Positions 46,511-58,886 of a stretch of DNA of 64,000 nt are shown one piece after another. The position numbers and the translations under genes are program-made. Position 1 is the stretch's first letter. Every line of letters starts with the position of its first letter. The notes under the pieces were generated by a model. The model did no database searches. It saw only the letters and a list, made by a program, of their open reading frames with translations, and had not been told where the DNA came from. The stretch comes from Taxillus chinensis (lineage: Eukaryota > Streptophyta > Magnoliopsida > Santalales > Loranthaceae), in contig CM042088.1 in assembly GCA_023512835.1 (NCBI GenBank), forward strand, positions 14,562,078 to 14,626,077, read 5' to 3'.

Positions 46511-49500
46511 CTATGCAGAGAAGTCGAGCATACCTAATTGGAAGAGTAGTTCAGAAAACCTCACATCAGGTAGAGGCTTTGTAAATATGTCTGCTAATTG
46601 ATCTTCAGGTGGCAACATGTTCCAGTGAAATATGCTTTTTGAGAACATGATCGCGTATGAAGTGATACCTGACCTCAATGTGCTTCGTCTTAGGATGCAT
46701 GACAGGATTGGTGCTGATGGCAATTGCACTAGTGTTGTCACAGAAAGTGGAATAGAGGACATGTCGAATCCGTAGTCAGTAAGTTGACTTTGCATCCAAA
46801 GTAGCTGTGCGCAAGAACTTCCTGGCAGCTATATATTCCGCCTCGAGTAGAGGTTGATACGGAATCTGCTTCTTACCGAACCATGAGATCAATCTATTTC
46901 CAAGAAACCGACACGTACCGCTTGTGCTTTTTCCTGTCGATGCGACATCCAGCGAAGTCGGCATCGAGTACCCGGATAAGGTGAAGTTGGACTCCTTTGG
47001 GTACCCAGAGTCCCAAATTCATCGTCCCTTTGAGATACCTTAATATCCGTTTTACATGAAGCATATGTGACTCCTTGGGATTTGCCTGATATCGTGCACA
47101 AATGCAAGTTGCAAACATAATGTCCTGGGCGACTTGTTGTAAGATAGAGCAAGGATCCGATCATCCCTCCGTAGTCAGTCACATTTATCGATATGCCGTC
47201 CACATCCGGATCTAACTTGGCACTGACAAGCATGGGAGTTTTGACGGGAGATGAACCTTCCATACCAAACTTCTTAATAAGTTCGCGAGTGTACTTAGCC
47301 TGATTGATAAAGATTCCTTCCTTTAATTGTTTGACTTCAATTCCAAGGAAGTAGGACAGTTCTCCCATCATGCTCATTTCAAACTTGCCTGTCATCAACT
47401 TAGCAAACTCTTCACAAAGCTTCGGATTCGTTGATCCGAAAATGATATCGTCCACGTATATTTGTACGATCAAAGTGTGTCCTTTCTCTTGTCGTAGAAA
47501 TAGGGTGGTGTCTATCTTCCCTTTTTGGAAGTTATGAGCAAGTAGGAATTCTGACAGTGTGTCGTACCAGGCTCTTGGAGCTTGCTTCAAACCATATAGA
47601 GCTTTCTGAAGTTTGTAGACAAGATGTCCTGCCTTTGGTTCAATGAAGCCGGGAGGTTGTTCAACATACACCTCCTCTTGAAGGTCTCCATTCAGGAATA
47701 CGCTCTTGACGTCCATTTGATAAACTATGAAGTTTTCATATGAAGCATACGCCAGAAACATTCGGATTGCCTCAAGTCTTGCGACCGGAGCAAAGGTTTC
47801 ATCATAATCTATTCCTTCTTCTTGGCGATATCCTTTGGCTACCAGTCTGGCTTTGTTCCGGATAACTATTCCATCCGTATCAAGCTTGTTCCAGAACACC
47901 CATTTAACGCCAATGACTTGCTGAGACTTAGGCCTTGGTACTAAGGTCCACACATTATTTCTCTTAAATTGATTTAGCTCTTCTTGCATGGCTTCTATCC
48001 AGTTTGAATCTTGAAGAGCTTCATCTACCACCTTTGGTTCTATTTGAGATAGAAAGCATGAGTAAAGACTCATGTTTGAGGTGGCTGCTCTTGTTCTTAC
48101 ACCAACAGTAGGATCACCAATCACTTGATCCGAGGGATGGTTTCGGGTCCATCTATAATTTGTGCGTGTGTTGGTTGATCTTGAACAATTTGAAGCTCTT
48201 CCAGATTGGGTGGTTCGGTTGTATCGACTGGTTGAGCTTCGTCCGGAGTAGATGTTTCCGTATTTAGAGGTACGGATGAACTAGTTGGTTCTTCAACACT
48301 GTTTCTTCCAAGTGTTAACTAGTCCGGACGGACTTGAAGGTGCTCCGGAATTTTGTGTATCCGAAGGAGTTTGTCCGGAGCTAAATGGTAGTCCGGAGTC
48401 GAGTCATCCGTAGCATCATCCATAAAATTTCGTTGTGTTTCGCTGATGCCACGTGGTTGGTCGAATACCAGTCAGGATGTGTAACAGGAATATTCATAAA
48501 CTTCGAGTAATCGACGTTGCTGTCCATGACCTGCATATTGGAATTTGAAGGACCGACTTTTGACCAAACGAGGTTAGCTTCATCAAAGGTCACATGGATA
48601 GATTCTTCAACTTTAAAAAGTTTTCTATTGAAGACCCGATAAGCTTTGCTATGAAGTGAGTACCGACAAAGATCCCATCATCAGATTTTGGTTCAAATTT
48701 ATTCCGGGTCTCTTTGCCATTTATCGAATATATAGCAAGTACACCCAAAAGCTCGAAATGTGAAATTGAAGGTTTTCGTCCTCTCCACATCTCATAGGGT
48801 GTTTTCATGGTAGATTTATTTATTAGAGTTCCGTTTTGAACATAGCAAGCGGTGGACACAGCTTCAGCCCATAGACTGAGAGGAAGCGTTGCCCCTGCTA
48901 ACATGGATCTACCAGCTTCAACTAAAGTTCGATTCTTGCGCTCGGCTACCCCATTTTGTTGTGGGGTTCGGGGAGCAGAGAAGTCATCTTGTATGCCCTG
49001 TTCGGGAACAATATGATCTCATTTCGAAAAATCAAATTCCGTACCATGATCACTCCTGATGCATTTAATGCTCGGTCCTTGTGAGTTGCTTATCCAGTTG
49101 AAGAGATCTACAAGATGTTCAAAAGTTTGATCCTTTGATTTCAGGAACATCACCCATGTGTATCTGGTGAAATCATCGATAACCACAAGGGTATATCTCG
49201 CACCACTAGTGATGAAACAGATATAGGACCACATAGGTCCATATGAAGAAGTTGCAGAGGAGCGATTATTGAGTTAACCGATTTGCTCTTAAAGCCGTGT
49301 TTGGTCTGTTTACCAAGTTGGCATTCTCGACGAGAGTGTCTCTGGAGAACTTGAGTTTGGGTAGACCAGTGACAAGATCAAGTGACGCCAATTTAGACAA
49401 AGTCTTAAAATTTAAATGTGTGCATCGCTTGTGCCATAACCAACTATCTTCATCTGTTGCTTTCGTGAGGAAGCATACCTGGGTCGAAGAATTATTTCTT

Positions 49501-50011
49501 AAGACCACCGAGTATATGTCCCCATCTCTTGATCCGGATAACTTAACATCTCCTGGATAAGTTTTCTCTTCTCGTACAGGTGTTGGACAAAAAGGAAACA
49601 GGAAATCCTTTGTCACATAGTTTATCGACACTTAGCAAATTATGCTTTAAACCTTCGACTAGTGCAACTTTAGTGATTGATACACAGCCGTTAGTTAAAG
49701 TGCCATACCCGACAATCTTACCTTTCTTGTTGTCGCCATATGAAACGGATGGACCTTGTTTATCATTAACTTCTACAAGTAGAGTCTGGTCACCCGTCAT
49801 ATGTCCAGGAGCATCCACTATCAAGGATCCACTTGCTTTGATTGATCTTTAACTTCAAGTGATCCGGCAATTCATTCCAGGAGATGCTCCTGAAAGACAA
49901 CAGTTTACACTTTTGGTGCCCAAACTTGTTTCGGGCGGTTAGAGTGTGAGCGAGATTGTCAACATTTACGGATTTGATTTTGTTAGGACTCTTAGCTTTC
50001 CAAGTTGACAT
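46511..50011 (-). pseudogene. Copia pol (protease, integrase, RT, RNase H), copy 2, frameshifted
   Basis: Same domains and order as copy 1, without the solo LTR. Protease WILDSGCS at ~49830; pre-integrase LWHKRCTHLNF near 49420-49440; integrase VVIDDFTRYTWVMF, then the continuous junction NWISNSQGPSIKCIRSDHG at the site occupied by the solo LTR in copy 1; RT with the catalytic YVDDIIFG and an open frame of 411 codons (46889-48124); RNase H DADFAGC, and a final frame to 46511. At least six frame breaks and a 3' rearranged stretch near 46890-47000 disable it. Confidence 0.88.
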
Positions 50012-52201
50012 TAACTTGTTAGTTTAATTGCTTCTTTTATTTGGGTTTTCTTGGGAGAGACACTCCTTTTAGATTTAGATTTTGTTTTGCTCGAAGAACC
50101 CCTTTTATAAAACTGATCTTTATTTGATTGAAATTGATTACAAAGCCAGCTATCGGATAGACTCCAACATTCATAGTGATAATGACCCATTTCCCTACAG
50201 ATGGAACAGACACTATAATGTGAAGTACAAACAGGGGATACAGGTCTCTTAGATTTTGCTGATTTTCTACTCGTTCCTTGTGGCCTAATCCATTACGTTT
50301 GGGTGACGCGCTCTTGGCCCTAAATGCGTCGGCCTTAGCCTTGTCTTTCTTTTTGGGTGCTACGTTTTGGCTTTAACTGCAGCAGCCTTCCCTTCATCTT
50401 TAGTTATGGGTGCTACTTGGTTTGGGAGGTGCAAGAATGACCTCTGCTCCATGATCATAAACTATGGTGCCACCTGAAATGAAACCATCCAACAGTTTAG
50501 ATGTACTAACAAGATATAAGTTGGTTAGTTTAGGAGTGAAATCCGGAGGACACTCAGTAGCTTGAGCTATGGAAGTTGATGGTTCGGAACCTAGGCCAGG
50601 TTTGACTCGAATGTCGTCAGGGTTAGTCCTAAAGGTAGAGGCTATTTCCCCGGATTTTAGCCACTTACGATTTATTTCCTTTTCCTGTTCCAGTTCATTT
50701 TCGAGTCTTTTCACTATAACTTTTAGGCCTGAGAGATTGGTATTTAACAAATGATTTTCAGCTCTAAGATCATGATACCAAGCTTCTTTTCCTCCTGAAG
50801 TCGGTGACGTCCTTTTCGAGTCTATTAATAGTAAATTCAAGACGTTTATTCCGACTTTCCATATCTTTGTACATTTGAGTAATTATTAGTCTCTCATTCT
50901 TTTCATGATCACATGCAGCAAGAAGAGATTCTAATTTACTCAGGAGCTCAGAGATAGAAGGTACCTCGATTTGCCATGAGGCGGACGTTCGGCTTAGTGG
51001 TCGGCTCATCATCCGAGGATTCCTCCTCTTCTTCCGAGCCACTCATGTATTTTGTCACGAGCGCCTTTCTCTTGCTCTTGTTGTTATCCGAGGTGGAGCG
51101 GCGAGGAGTTACCTTGTCACTTTTCTCGGCCACTTTTGCTTTGGACCTGCATTCCTTGGCCCGGTGACCGGTTTTCCCACAGTTGAAACATTCATGGGAA
51201 CCGGACTCCGGTCGCTCCTTCCGTTGGAACGATGATGATGAGCGTCTTCGATCCCTTTTCGCTTTTCCGTAGGAATCGCTCAAAGGATTTGACAAGAAAG
51301 GCTATCTCCTCCTCCTCGTCGAATCGAATTGTCGGATACGTCCGTATCATCATTCCTCGAGTATGTTTAGACATTCCGTAGCTTTGAGAGCTACCCCCTT
51401 TTCTTTCCGAGCTATTTTCTCATCTCTCGTCGAGTACTTAAACCCGACTTCGTGAGTCCGAGTCTCTCCATACGGTTCTTCAAGGGGAACATACCGCAGT
51501 TTTTGTCTCGATTGCATCTGGAGTTGTTTGGAGTAGTAACGATCCGGCAAGGAGCGAAAGAACTTGTCATTGATCTGGGATTTAGAGTAATGCTCATTGA
51601 CAGTCTTCAGTTGAAGAATGAGCTTGCCGAATCTCCGATAGATGCTTTCAAGTGATTCGCCCGGTTTATGATTAAAACTCTCAAAGTTCTGTCTGAGAGT
51701 ACAGATCACATTCTGCATCTGGGACTGACTCCCCTCATAGAGGATTGTCAGTTTGTCCCAAACAGCTTTTGTTGTCGTGCAGCCCTGGACGTCTGTGAAA
51801 GCCTCGGAATCCAAAGACGATGTAACATAAGCTAGAGCCTTTTCACTAGCGCACTGCCAGGCTCTTTCATCGTTGGTAAGTTCAGCATCTGTCTTTGGCC
51901 TCCTTACTCCATGTTCTCCGATAGTCATCGGAATTGGAATCTCCTGATGAAGACATGGCCATATAAGATGATTATGGCAAACCATAAACATCTTCATGCG
52001 AGCTTTCCACTGGGAGAAAAGCTCAGGTGTGAATTTGGGCGGTTTCGTTAAAGTAAAACCAGAACTCCGTGGTTGAGAAGCGGCGGCAGCTGCAGGTTGA
52101 GGTGGGTCGACATTTTCACTGCTGCTTCGATTCGGGACGGGCTCCTGTGCACCTCCGGAGTTAAGGCGAGTGTTGAATAGCATACTGCTTTCTTCGGCCA
52201 T
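50012..52201 (-). pseudogene. Copia gag, copy 2, frameshifted
   Basis: ATG at 52201 starts MAEESSMLFNTRLN; the frame is open for 283 codons, longer than in copy 1, through the conserved gag region (VWDKLTILYEGSQSQMQN, GESLESIYRRFGKLI). The CCHC knuckle CFNCGKTGHRAKEC lies near 51150-51190, followed by acidic and coiled-coil segments and a basic tail. Breaks near 51350, 50990 and 50820, plus others downstream. Comparison of the two copies places most lesions as private. Confidence 0.83.
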
Positions 52202-52249
52202 CTCTGAGATTGAAAGAGTGGGATCTCTACTTAGAACAAAGTAGAACTT

Positions 52250-52261
52250 GCTTTGATACCA
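52250..52261 (-). other. Primer binding site of copia copy 2
   Basis: On -, TGGTATCAAAGC two bases from the 5' LTR; one base differs from the TGGTATCAGAGC of copy 1. Confidence 0.8.
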
Positions 52262-52263
52262 CT

Positions 52264-53473
52264 TGATGGTCCCTTGGAGCCTAAAGGGGGGGGGGGTGAA
52301 TAGGCTCTTATTCGAACTCTTTCTTTTCTCTCAAGACACAAACACTTATCTAGTTTTAGTGATAGAATCACTGCGGAAGATAACCAGATAGTGGAAGTAT
52401 TTTGTTTTATTATCACAAGGTGATTACAACAAAATAGAAGCAAACACTCTCTTACACTCTGTTTACAAAATGAACTCACACTCTAGCCAAGTTCTATCTC
52501 CAAAGATGATGACGCTCCTATTTTCTTTTCTTTGTTTTTCACACGTCTCAACTCTCTTTTACATAAACTATAAGTACGAATATTTATACAAAACATTCCT
52601 AAGAGACAACCTTGGAACTTGTAGTTCCGGAATGCGTTCCGCACTAACTATCCCTCGGTAATCTCTCTGCCTTGACTGCTGCGGATTGTGGAGCTCAAGA
52701 TCTTGGATTTGAAGAGTATAAGTGTCTTTGTGAGTTCCGAGATACAATTAAGGTTGTGTCCACATATCCGGATGATCCACGTGTAAGATTCTTCAGGTTC
52801 TCAATACATTCGTCTTACATCGGGACACCACGAGCTGATAACATTAAATGCGGTTTAGTTGGAGCAATGTCTTCTTGGTCCGGTGTAATTTTCCTTACTC
52901 CGTAGTTAATGAAGCTCGGAACCTTACTCCGTGTCAGTGGTTGCTTACTCCGTATCTATTCAGTACTGGAATCCTTAGTCCGTGTCAGCGCTTCCTTACT
53001 CCGCATGTAAGTTCCTTACTCCGCATGTAAGTTCCTTACTCCGCATGTAAGTTCCTTACTCAGTATGTAAGTTCCTTACTCCGCATGTAAGTTCCTTACT
53101 CAGTATGTAAGTTCCTTACTCCGTATGTAAGTTCCTTACTCCGGGCGAGTAATAAATCCGGATTCCTTACTCCGCATCTGGTTTCCTTACTCCGCATCTA
53201 GTTTCCTTACTCCGCACTTATCCTTTAAGTTCTTAGTCCGTAGGATTGTTCCTTATTCCGTATGTATTTGTTACTTGGTTATTTACCAAGTGTTTGACGA
53301 AACTCACTCTTGTCCGGATCAGGATTATGTATCCTGTCCTTAGCTTTGCTCTCACGAGTGCATCTTTGGATTAGTAACATACCTTCTGCAATGATCAAAT
53401 AAACACAAAAGATCTCAGATCAAATTACATAAGGCTTTATCAGCATTATCCAAATTCTGGGTTTGATCCAACA
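52264..53473 (-). repeat. 5' LTR of copia copy 2
   Basis: 1210 bp on -. Nearly identical to 40748-41935. Has seven 20-bp units (52994-53133) against six in the other LTR. Confidence 0.92.
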
Positions 53474-53478
53474 TAGTC

Positions 53479-53616
53479 TATCATCAAAACTACGTCGTTT
53501 TGATGCTGGGATTCATTTAATCAAAACTACGTCGTTTTGGGGTTTGAGTTGCCTATATAAAGAGGTGAAGGCTCCTTGTGTTAGGTTTAGGGTTCTCTTC
53601 AGCTGTTGCAGCCATC

Positions 53617-53661
<45 letters not shown>

Positions 53662-54779
53662 AGAGAGAGGAAAGGAAGGAGAGCTGCTGGTTGCTGCCGG
53701 AGCGTCTTGCGTGGGGAGGACGGTGTCTAGCGCGGGAGCAAGGAGGATCTTCTTTAAGGTAGGGGTTTTGTCTTTTCTGGTTTGTTCTAGGGTTAGGCCC
53801 TGTGTGGATGTTTTGTAAAGTTTCTATTGTTAATGCTATAATATTTATATGTAAATTCATATAGGTGTGATCTCCTATATGAATGTTGGCCTTCAATGGC
53901 ATTTTGGTGTGATTCTAATGTTGGGTGGGCAGTGCATGTTAAGTGTTTGATAAAATGCCTGTGTTAATATGTCTGTGTGAATATGCCCAGTATGTGTTTG
54001 ATAATATGCCAGTAAGGCTAGAATTGTGAGTTGGTAGAGGTGTGCATGCCAAGTGTTTGTTTTTATGCCTGAGTGGCTGGGTTTGTACATTTATGAATGT
54101 ATGCCTACTAAGTGTTTGGTTTTATGTCTCAGAGGCTATGTGTACTGTTTTGTGAAACCCGGTAGCTGTGGAAGCCCGGGACTGTTCTTGGAACCCGGTG
54201 GCTATGGAAGCCCGGGACTGCTCTTGGAAACCCGGTGGCTGTGGAAGCCCGGGACTGTTCATGTGCTAGCCTGTGTGGCTGTTTGAAATATTTGTTCTTG
54301 CTGATGGCTTACTATTATATTTGTTGAAATAATTGTATCACGACACTGCACTTGTACACACGGCATGTAGATGCTAGGAGCATGGGATGGGTTGGAGAGA
54401 CATGATCCCTACTGAGCTGTGGTTGCTCACCCCTCCTACTGTGATGTGTTTTCTTTCAGGAACTTACAGGCGTTAGGTAGAATCCCGAGGTGGAAGACTG
54501 TATTTGCTTTATCATTTCTTTTCGATTATGTTATTTTATGGAAATTGATGTAACTCCAGTGGGAAGATATTGTAATGAGGAGTTTTATGTAATAAAAGCA
54601 TGTTTGGACACTTTTGTATGTTTGGACTTAATAAAAATATGATTTTTGTCTCTCTAAATATAAAATGTGAAGTGTATGGTATCCTGTGTGAGCATGTTGT
54701 ATTTTATCCCCTTTATTCAAACTCGGGTAAAGGGAAGGCACGTTCCGGTCTCCTCGGGTTGGAAGTCCGGGGTGTGACA
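53479..54779 (+). repeat. 3' LTR of element C, right fragment
   Basis: Resumes the LTR after the copia insertion: two palindromes with intact ACTACGTCG centres (~53483-53541), TATATAAA near 53554, a longer GA run (53619-53659), three minisatellite units (54156-54255), end GGTGTGACA at 54779. The palindrome centres are less mutated here than in the 5' LTR. Confidence 0.9.
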
Positions 54780-54784
54780 TGAGC

Positions 54785-55095
54785 TCTGAGGGAGGGGGGA
54801 CCTTGTTGACACCAAAGAGGGCCTTGACGAGCCTTATTGTCTGGAAGAACTTCCGAAGCACTTTGGTGTCTAGTATTGCAAACTAGTCTTCTCAAACCTC
54901 GCCTTGTTTTCACGATTGTGCACACTATGCATCATAAAGTCATTAATGGAGTTAATTATGAATTAAATTATACGTAATTGATTTGACATGTAATAACCTT
55001 AGCAACTACCACGACTCGGACCCAAGGAACTTCTTCTAACGTGGGTCGGAGGTAGTTTTATCCTTTTTAATAATTACATGTCATTTATTGTAGTT
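54785..55095. other. Flank right of element C
   Basis: No gene recognised. The first ~120 bp are of balanced composition with short protein-like frames on - (LRKFFQTIRLVKALFG). They join the sequence left of 34019 as the pre-insertion locus, but I could not identify a gene. Confidence 0.35.
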
Positions 55096-55315
55096 TAACT
55101 TGTCACTCAAGCAAAATGCCAAAGAAGATTATTTTAATTAAATTCTAGGAAGGGTTGAAAATCATAAATAAGATTGCTTTGGTATTTGTAAAGTCAAAAA
55201 AGAAGTCAAGTCTTATTGAATATTAAAATTTTAAACCTAATAAATAATTTTATATTTTTTACCAAAGAAAAAAAGGAAAAAACAAAAGGTGCGCATTTTG
55301 CACCATAGAGCCGTT
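55096..55315 (+). repeat. Diverged duplicate of the PDC upstream region
   Basis: Aligns with 60295-60490 upstream of PDC. Shared landmarks in order: CTTGTCACTCAAG, AGGGTTGAAAATCATAAATA, TATTTGTAAAGTCAAAAAA, TTTAAACCTAATAAATAAT. Estimated identity about 75-80% with small indels. Direct orientation, about 5.2 kb apart. Confidence 0.75.
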
Positions 55316-55888
55316 AATGTGGTGTTTTGTCGTTTGCCTATGATTTACTAGTCATGTGTCCAAACTAATGCATCGTCTCCTATTTTTTTCATGTTTGTTT
55401 TCCTCGAGTCTGGAGTTACTCAATTTAGTGAGCGAACAATTAAAATATATATTTAGCTCAAATAATATGATAGAGAAGGGAGAAGGTTAAAGATGTTGTT
55501 AGAGCATCCACAATAGGCTTGAGAATTTGTCAAATTTTTCCTATAATTTAAGAAAAAAATACAGATTTGTCAAAAAATTATTTATATTATGTTCCCTAAA
55601 ATTGGGTATAAGAATAGAAAATGAATATTAAATACTCATATTTGATGATTCATTATTTATCTTCAAATGCTTTTTCCTATAATTTTTTAATATATATTAT
55701 TATACTTGTAAACTCTTGATTTATTATAATAAATGAAAGAAAGTGAGACAAAATAATAAAAAATAAATTAAAAAATAAATATAAATAAAAAGAGGGAATG
55801 AGTTGTTTGATATTTTTAAAAAAAAAATTAAGTAATATATATACCAACCCAAATATATTTCTGCACCGCCACTTTTGTTTGGGTCGTA
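55316..55888. other. AT-rich intergenic sequence
   Basis: No gene. A motif AGAGCATCCACAATAGG near 55500 resembles the ends of some plant MITEs, but no partner end was found. Confidence 0.4.
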
Positions 55889-55896
55889 TATTTCGC

Positions 55897-56381
55897 TAGG
55901 GGTGTAAAACGGGCTCAAGCCTGCGGGCTTGAAGCGGGCCGGGCCGATCAAGGCCCGGTCCGTTTAAAACACGGGCCTATACGGGCTGACCCGTGTAGGC
56001 CCGCCCCGTGCGGGCTGCGGGTCAGCCCGTGGGTTTTTTAAAATTTTTTAAATTTTATTTTTTATACTTAAATACATTAAAATTTAATGGATATATTGTA
56101 TTATATAGCTTTAATTAAGTAATAAGATTTCATATATGAATAATTATAAAATAAAATTAAAATAATATTAGTTATATTCAATTTTATTAATTAATTTTAA
56201 ATTTTAAATAAATCAAATAATAAAAAAAATAAAAAAAAATAAGAGCAAGCCCGCGGATCCATGCGGGCCGGGCCGGGCCGAGTCTTGGCTAGTCCGTTTG
56301 AAACGCGGGCCTAAACGGGCTGGCCCATTTAGGCCCGGTCCATTGCGGGCTCAAGGCGGGCTGGCCCATTTTACACCCCTA
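55897..56381. mobile_element. hAT-type MITE, 485 bp
   Basis: Ends TAGGGGTGTAAAACGGGC and GCCCATTTTACACCCCTA form terminal inverted repeats with an 8-bp target duplication TATTTCGC (55889-55896 and 56382-56389). The ends are very GC-rich (repeated GCGGGC and GGCCCG) around an AT-rich core with no ORF. The 8-bp duplication and TAGGGGTGTAAA-type ends are typical of non-autonomous hAT elements. Confidence 0.92.
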
Positions 56382-56902
56382 TATTTCGCCAAGCAGGGCA
56401 CACCTTATATGTCATGTGCATGGCTTGCATATGGCATTCTCTAGCGACATCTTAATTTATTTGTTTCTTAAAAATATTTTAAATTACTTCAATAAATTAT
56501 ATTTACTTCGTTAATATTATTTAAGCATGACATTGTTTATTTAATAATTTTTTGAGGCATGATATAAATAAAAAATGGCATGGTCGGAATGGTTCTAGCC
56601 GTATAGCTCCATCACCCATCATACTCATGGCTAGGGATAGCAATTTAACCCGTACCCGCCCCGACCCGCCCCGATGGGGCTGGTTTTTTTAATTTATCGG
56701 GCACGAGACGATAATATTTTGCCCCGCCGGGTTACAGGGTGGGGATGGGGCAAGCATCCCCCGCCCCGTGTACCCGCCCCGCGGGTATTCCCCGTTACGA
56801 CCCAACCAGCCCCCACGTACCACCCGCGACCGCCCCCCGCCCACGCGCGCCGAACCAGCCTAGTCTGCCCGAAAATTAAGCAAAATATAATGCTTCCACT
56901 AA

Positions 56903-56955
56903 GTTTTGAACCCAAGACCTCCCCTTACATGTGCAGCTGTCAAACCATTAGGCTA
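56903..56955 (-). other. tRNA-like Pol III promoter boxes, left arm
   Basis: On -, an A-box-like TAGCCTAATGG (56945-56955), then a B-box-like GGGTTCAAAAC (56903-56913), spaced as in tRNA genes. It reads like a tRNA-derived SINE head, but no poly-A tail or target duplication was found. Confidence 0.4.
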
Positions 56956-58829
56956 ACTCTATTTTGTTGTTTAAATTTATGTAAATGATATATATACTTA
57001 TCATATCATATATAAATAATAATAATAATATTAATGATAATTATAATTATTAATATTAATAATATTATTATTAATGATAATAATGTTAATAAAGAGTGCG
57101 TACTTTATTTTTAAAAAAGTAATTACAAAATATAAATATTTGTATTATAATAAAAACTAAATATACTATTACTATTTTAATATAAAATACAAATTAATTA
57201 GATTTAAATTTAGTTTTAAATTTATTAATAAGTTGATTTATGATTAGATGATTCAATCAAATATTATTTTTATTGGAAATATATTAATATTTAAATTACT
57301 AATATCATTTACATATTTTATTATTTTTAATTCAATTATGAATTACATACTATCAAATGTTAAAAAACTCAAAATTCAATCTCACCGTGACTCATATCAT
57401 GCATAAAATAAATTATGGATACTAGTCATATTAATTTGATTGAAATTTAGTTTTAAAATTATTAATATGTTGATTTAAATCTAAATGATCAAATCAAGTA
57501 TTATTTGATCGATAAATACATTTATATATGAACTTGTAATATTATTTACATGATTTATTACTTAAGCTTTTAACCCAAATATTGAATACATACTATCAAA
57601 AGCCAAAACTTACTCTCACCATGTATTTTTTAGTATATCAAACTTGTTAGTATTGTTTAATTAACTAATAACATTAGTTATAATTGTAATAGTATAGATA
57701 TACTTATCATACCAAAGAATATAAATACACTTACACTCAATAATTAGTATTATCCAAAAATAATCATATTATTGTATTACTTATAACAAAAACAAGTTTT
57801 TATTACATAAGGAAAACAAGTTTGAGAAACATGAGTTTTCATAATATTGTATTACTTATAACAAAAATAATATGATAACTATGTTATACAATTATATTAA
57901 TTAGGTTTTCACTAATGTTATCATTTATTACTAATAATAATTGTATTATTTAAATTATTACTACTCGATATTCAAGTTATTACTTATTGATTATAATTTA
58001 TAAATGCATATATATAGTGACAATTATACAACTATATATATCATATATAACATAAGTAAGATGATAATTGTTGAGTATGTAAAATCTAATAATTAATGTT
58101 AGAAAGTTCGTTGATAATTATATATGTCATAGATGATTATTATTACTATGCTTATATCATTAGTGTATATACTTTAAATGTGACATATAAATAATATTAT
58201 ATTTAGTATAAAATACAAAGTAATCTTATAATTATTAGTATGAACTAACATATTATGTATGACATAAGTAATCTTATAATTATTCGACTAAATAATATTT
58301 AATTAGATTATTTAGTATTAAATCAATATATTAATATTTTTTAAAACTAAATTTGAATCTAATTAATGTCCATCTACAAATTATTTTATTCATGATATGA
58401 GTCATGTATTGTGAGAGTGATTTTAACTTTTGATAGTATGTATTTAATATTTAAAATAAAAGTAATAAAATATATAAATGATATTATTAGTTTAAATATT
58501 AATACATTTTTAATAAAATAATATTTGATTGGATCACCTAATCATAAATCAACTTATTAATAAATTTAAAATTAAATTTGAATCTAATTAGTTTGTATTT
58601 TATATCAAAATAGTAATAGTATATTTAATTTCTATTATAATACAAATATATATATACTTTGTAATTATTATTTTTTAAAATAAAGTATGTACTCTTTATT
58701 AATATTATTATTATCATTATAATTAATAATATTAATAATTATATTTATTATTTTTATTATTATTAGTAATTATATGTGATATGACAAGTATATATATCAT
58801 TTACATAAATTTAAACAACAAAATGGAGT

Positions 58830-58886
58830 TAGCCTGATGGTTTGGCAACAGCAGTAAATCTAAGGAGGAGGTTTTGGGTCTGAAAC
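58830..58886 (+). other. tRNA-like Pol III promoter boxes, right arm
   Basis: Mirror copy of the left-arm boxes: TAGCCTGATGG (58830-58840) and a weaker B-box GGGTCTGAAAC (58876-58886). Confidence 0.35.

Larger units (their letters stand above)
40748..53473 (-). mobile_element. Copia copy 2: complete SIRE-like Ty1/copia element
   Basis: 12,726 bp on -, with both LTRs, primer site and polypurine tract, flanked by the 5-bp target duplication TAGTC (40743-40747 and 53474-53478). Collinear with copia copy 1. The two LTRs are nearly identical apart from one 20-bp repeat unit and a few small indels and substitutions, so insertion was recent. Coding regions carry many single-base frameshifts, unexpectedly many for such similar LTRs. 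Confidence 0.93.
34024..54779 (+). mobile_element. Element C: decayed Ty3/gypsy-like LTR retrotransposon, split by copia copy 2
   Basis: Outer LTRs run TGTAATAACC...GGGCGTGACA (34024-35754) and ...GTGTGACA (ending 54779). The target duplication TGAGC is intact at 34019-34023 and 54780-54784. Without copia copy 2 the element is about 8.0 kb. The interior is nearly without open frames: a gag remnant with two zinc knuckles and PPT-like sequences are all I recognise. The paired knuckles and the CGAGGACGAAC plus AAGGG end resemble Ty3/gypsy chromoviruses; the lineage is uncertain. Confidence 0.82.

Noticed and set aside
56674..56988. Pro-rich frame of 104 codons on +
   Set aside because: Produced by GC-rich terminal repeats of the hAT-like element; opposite strand equally open.
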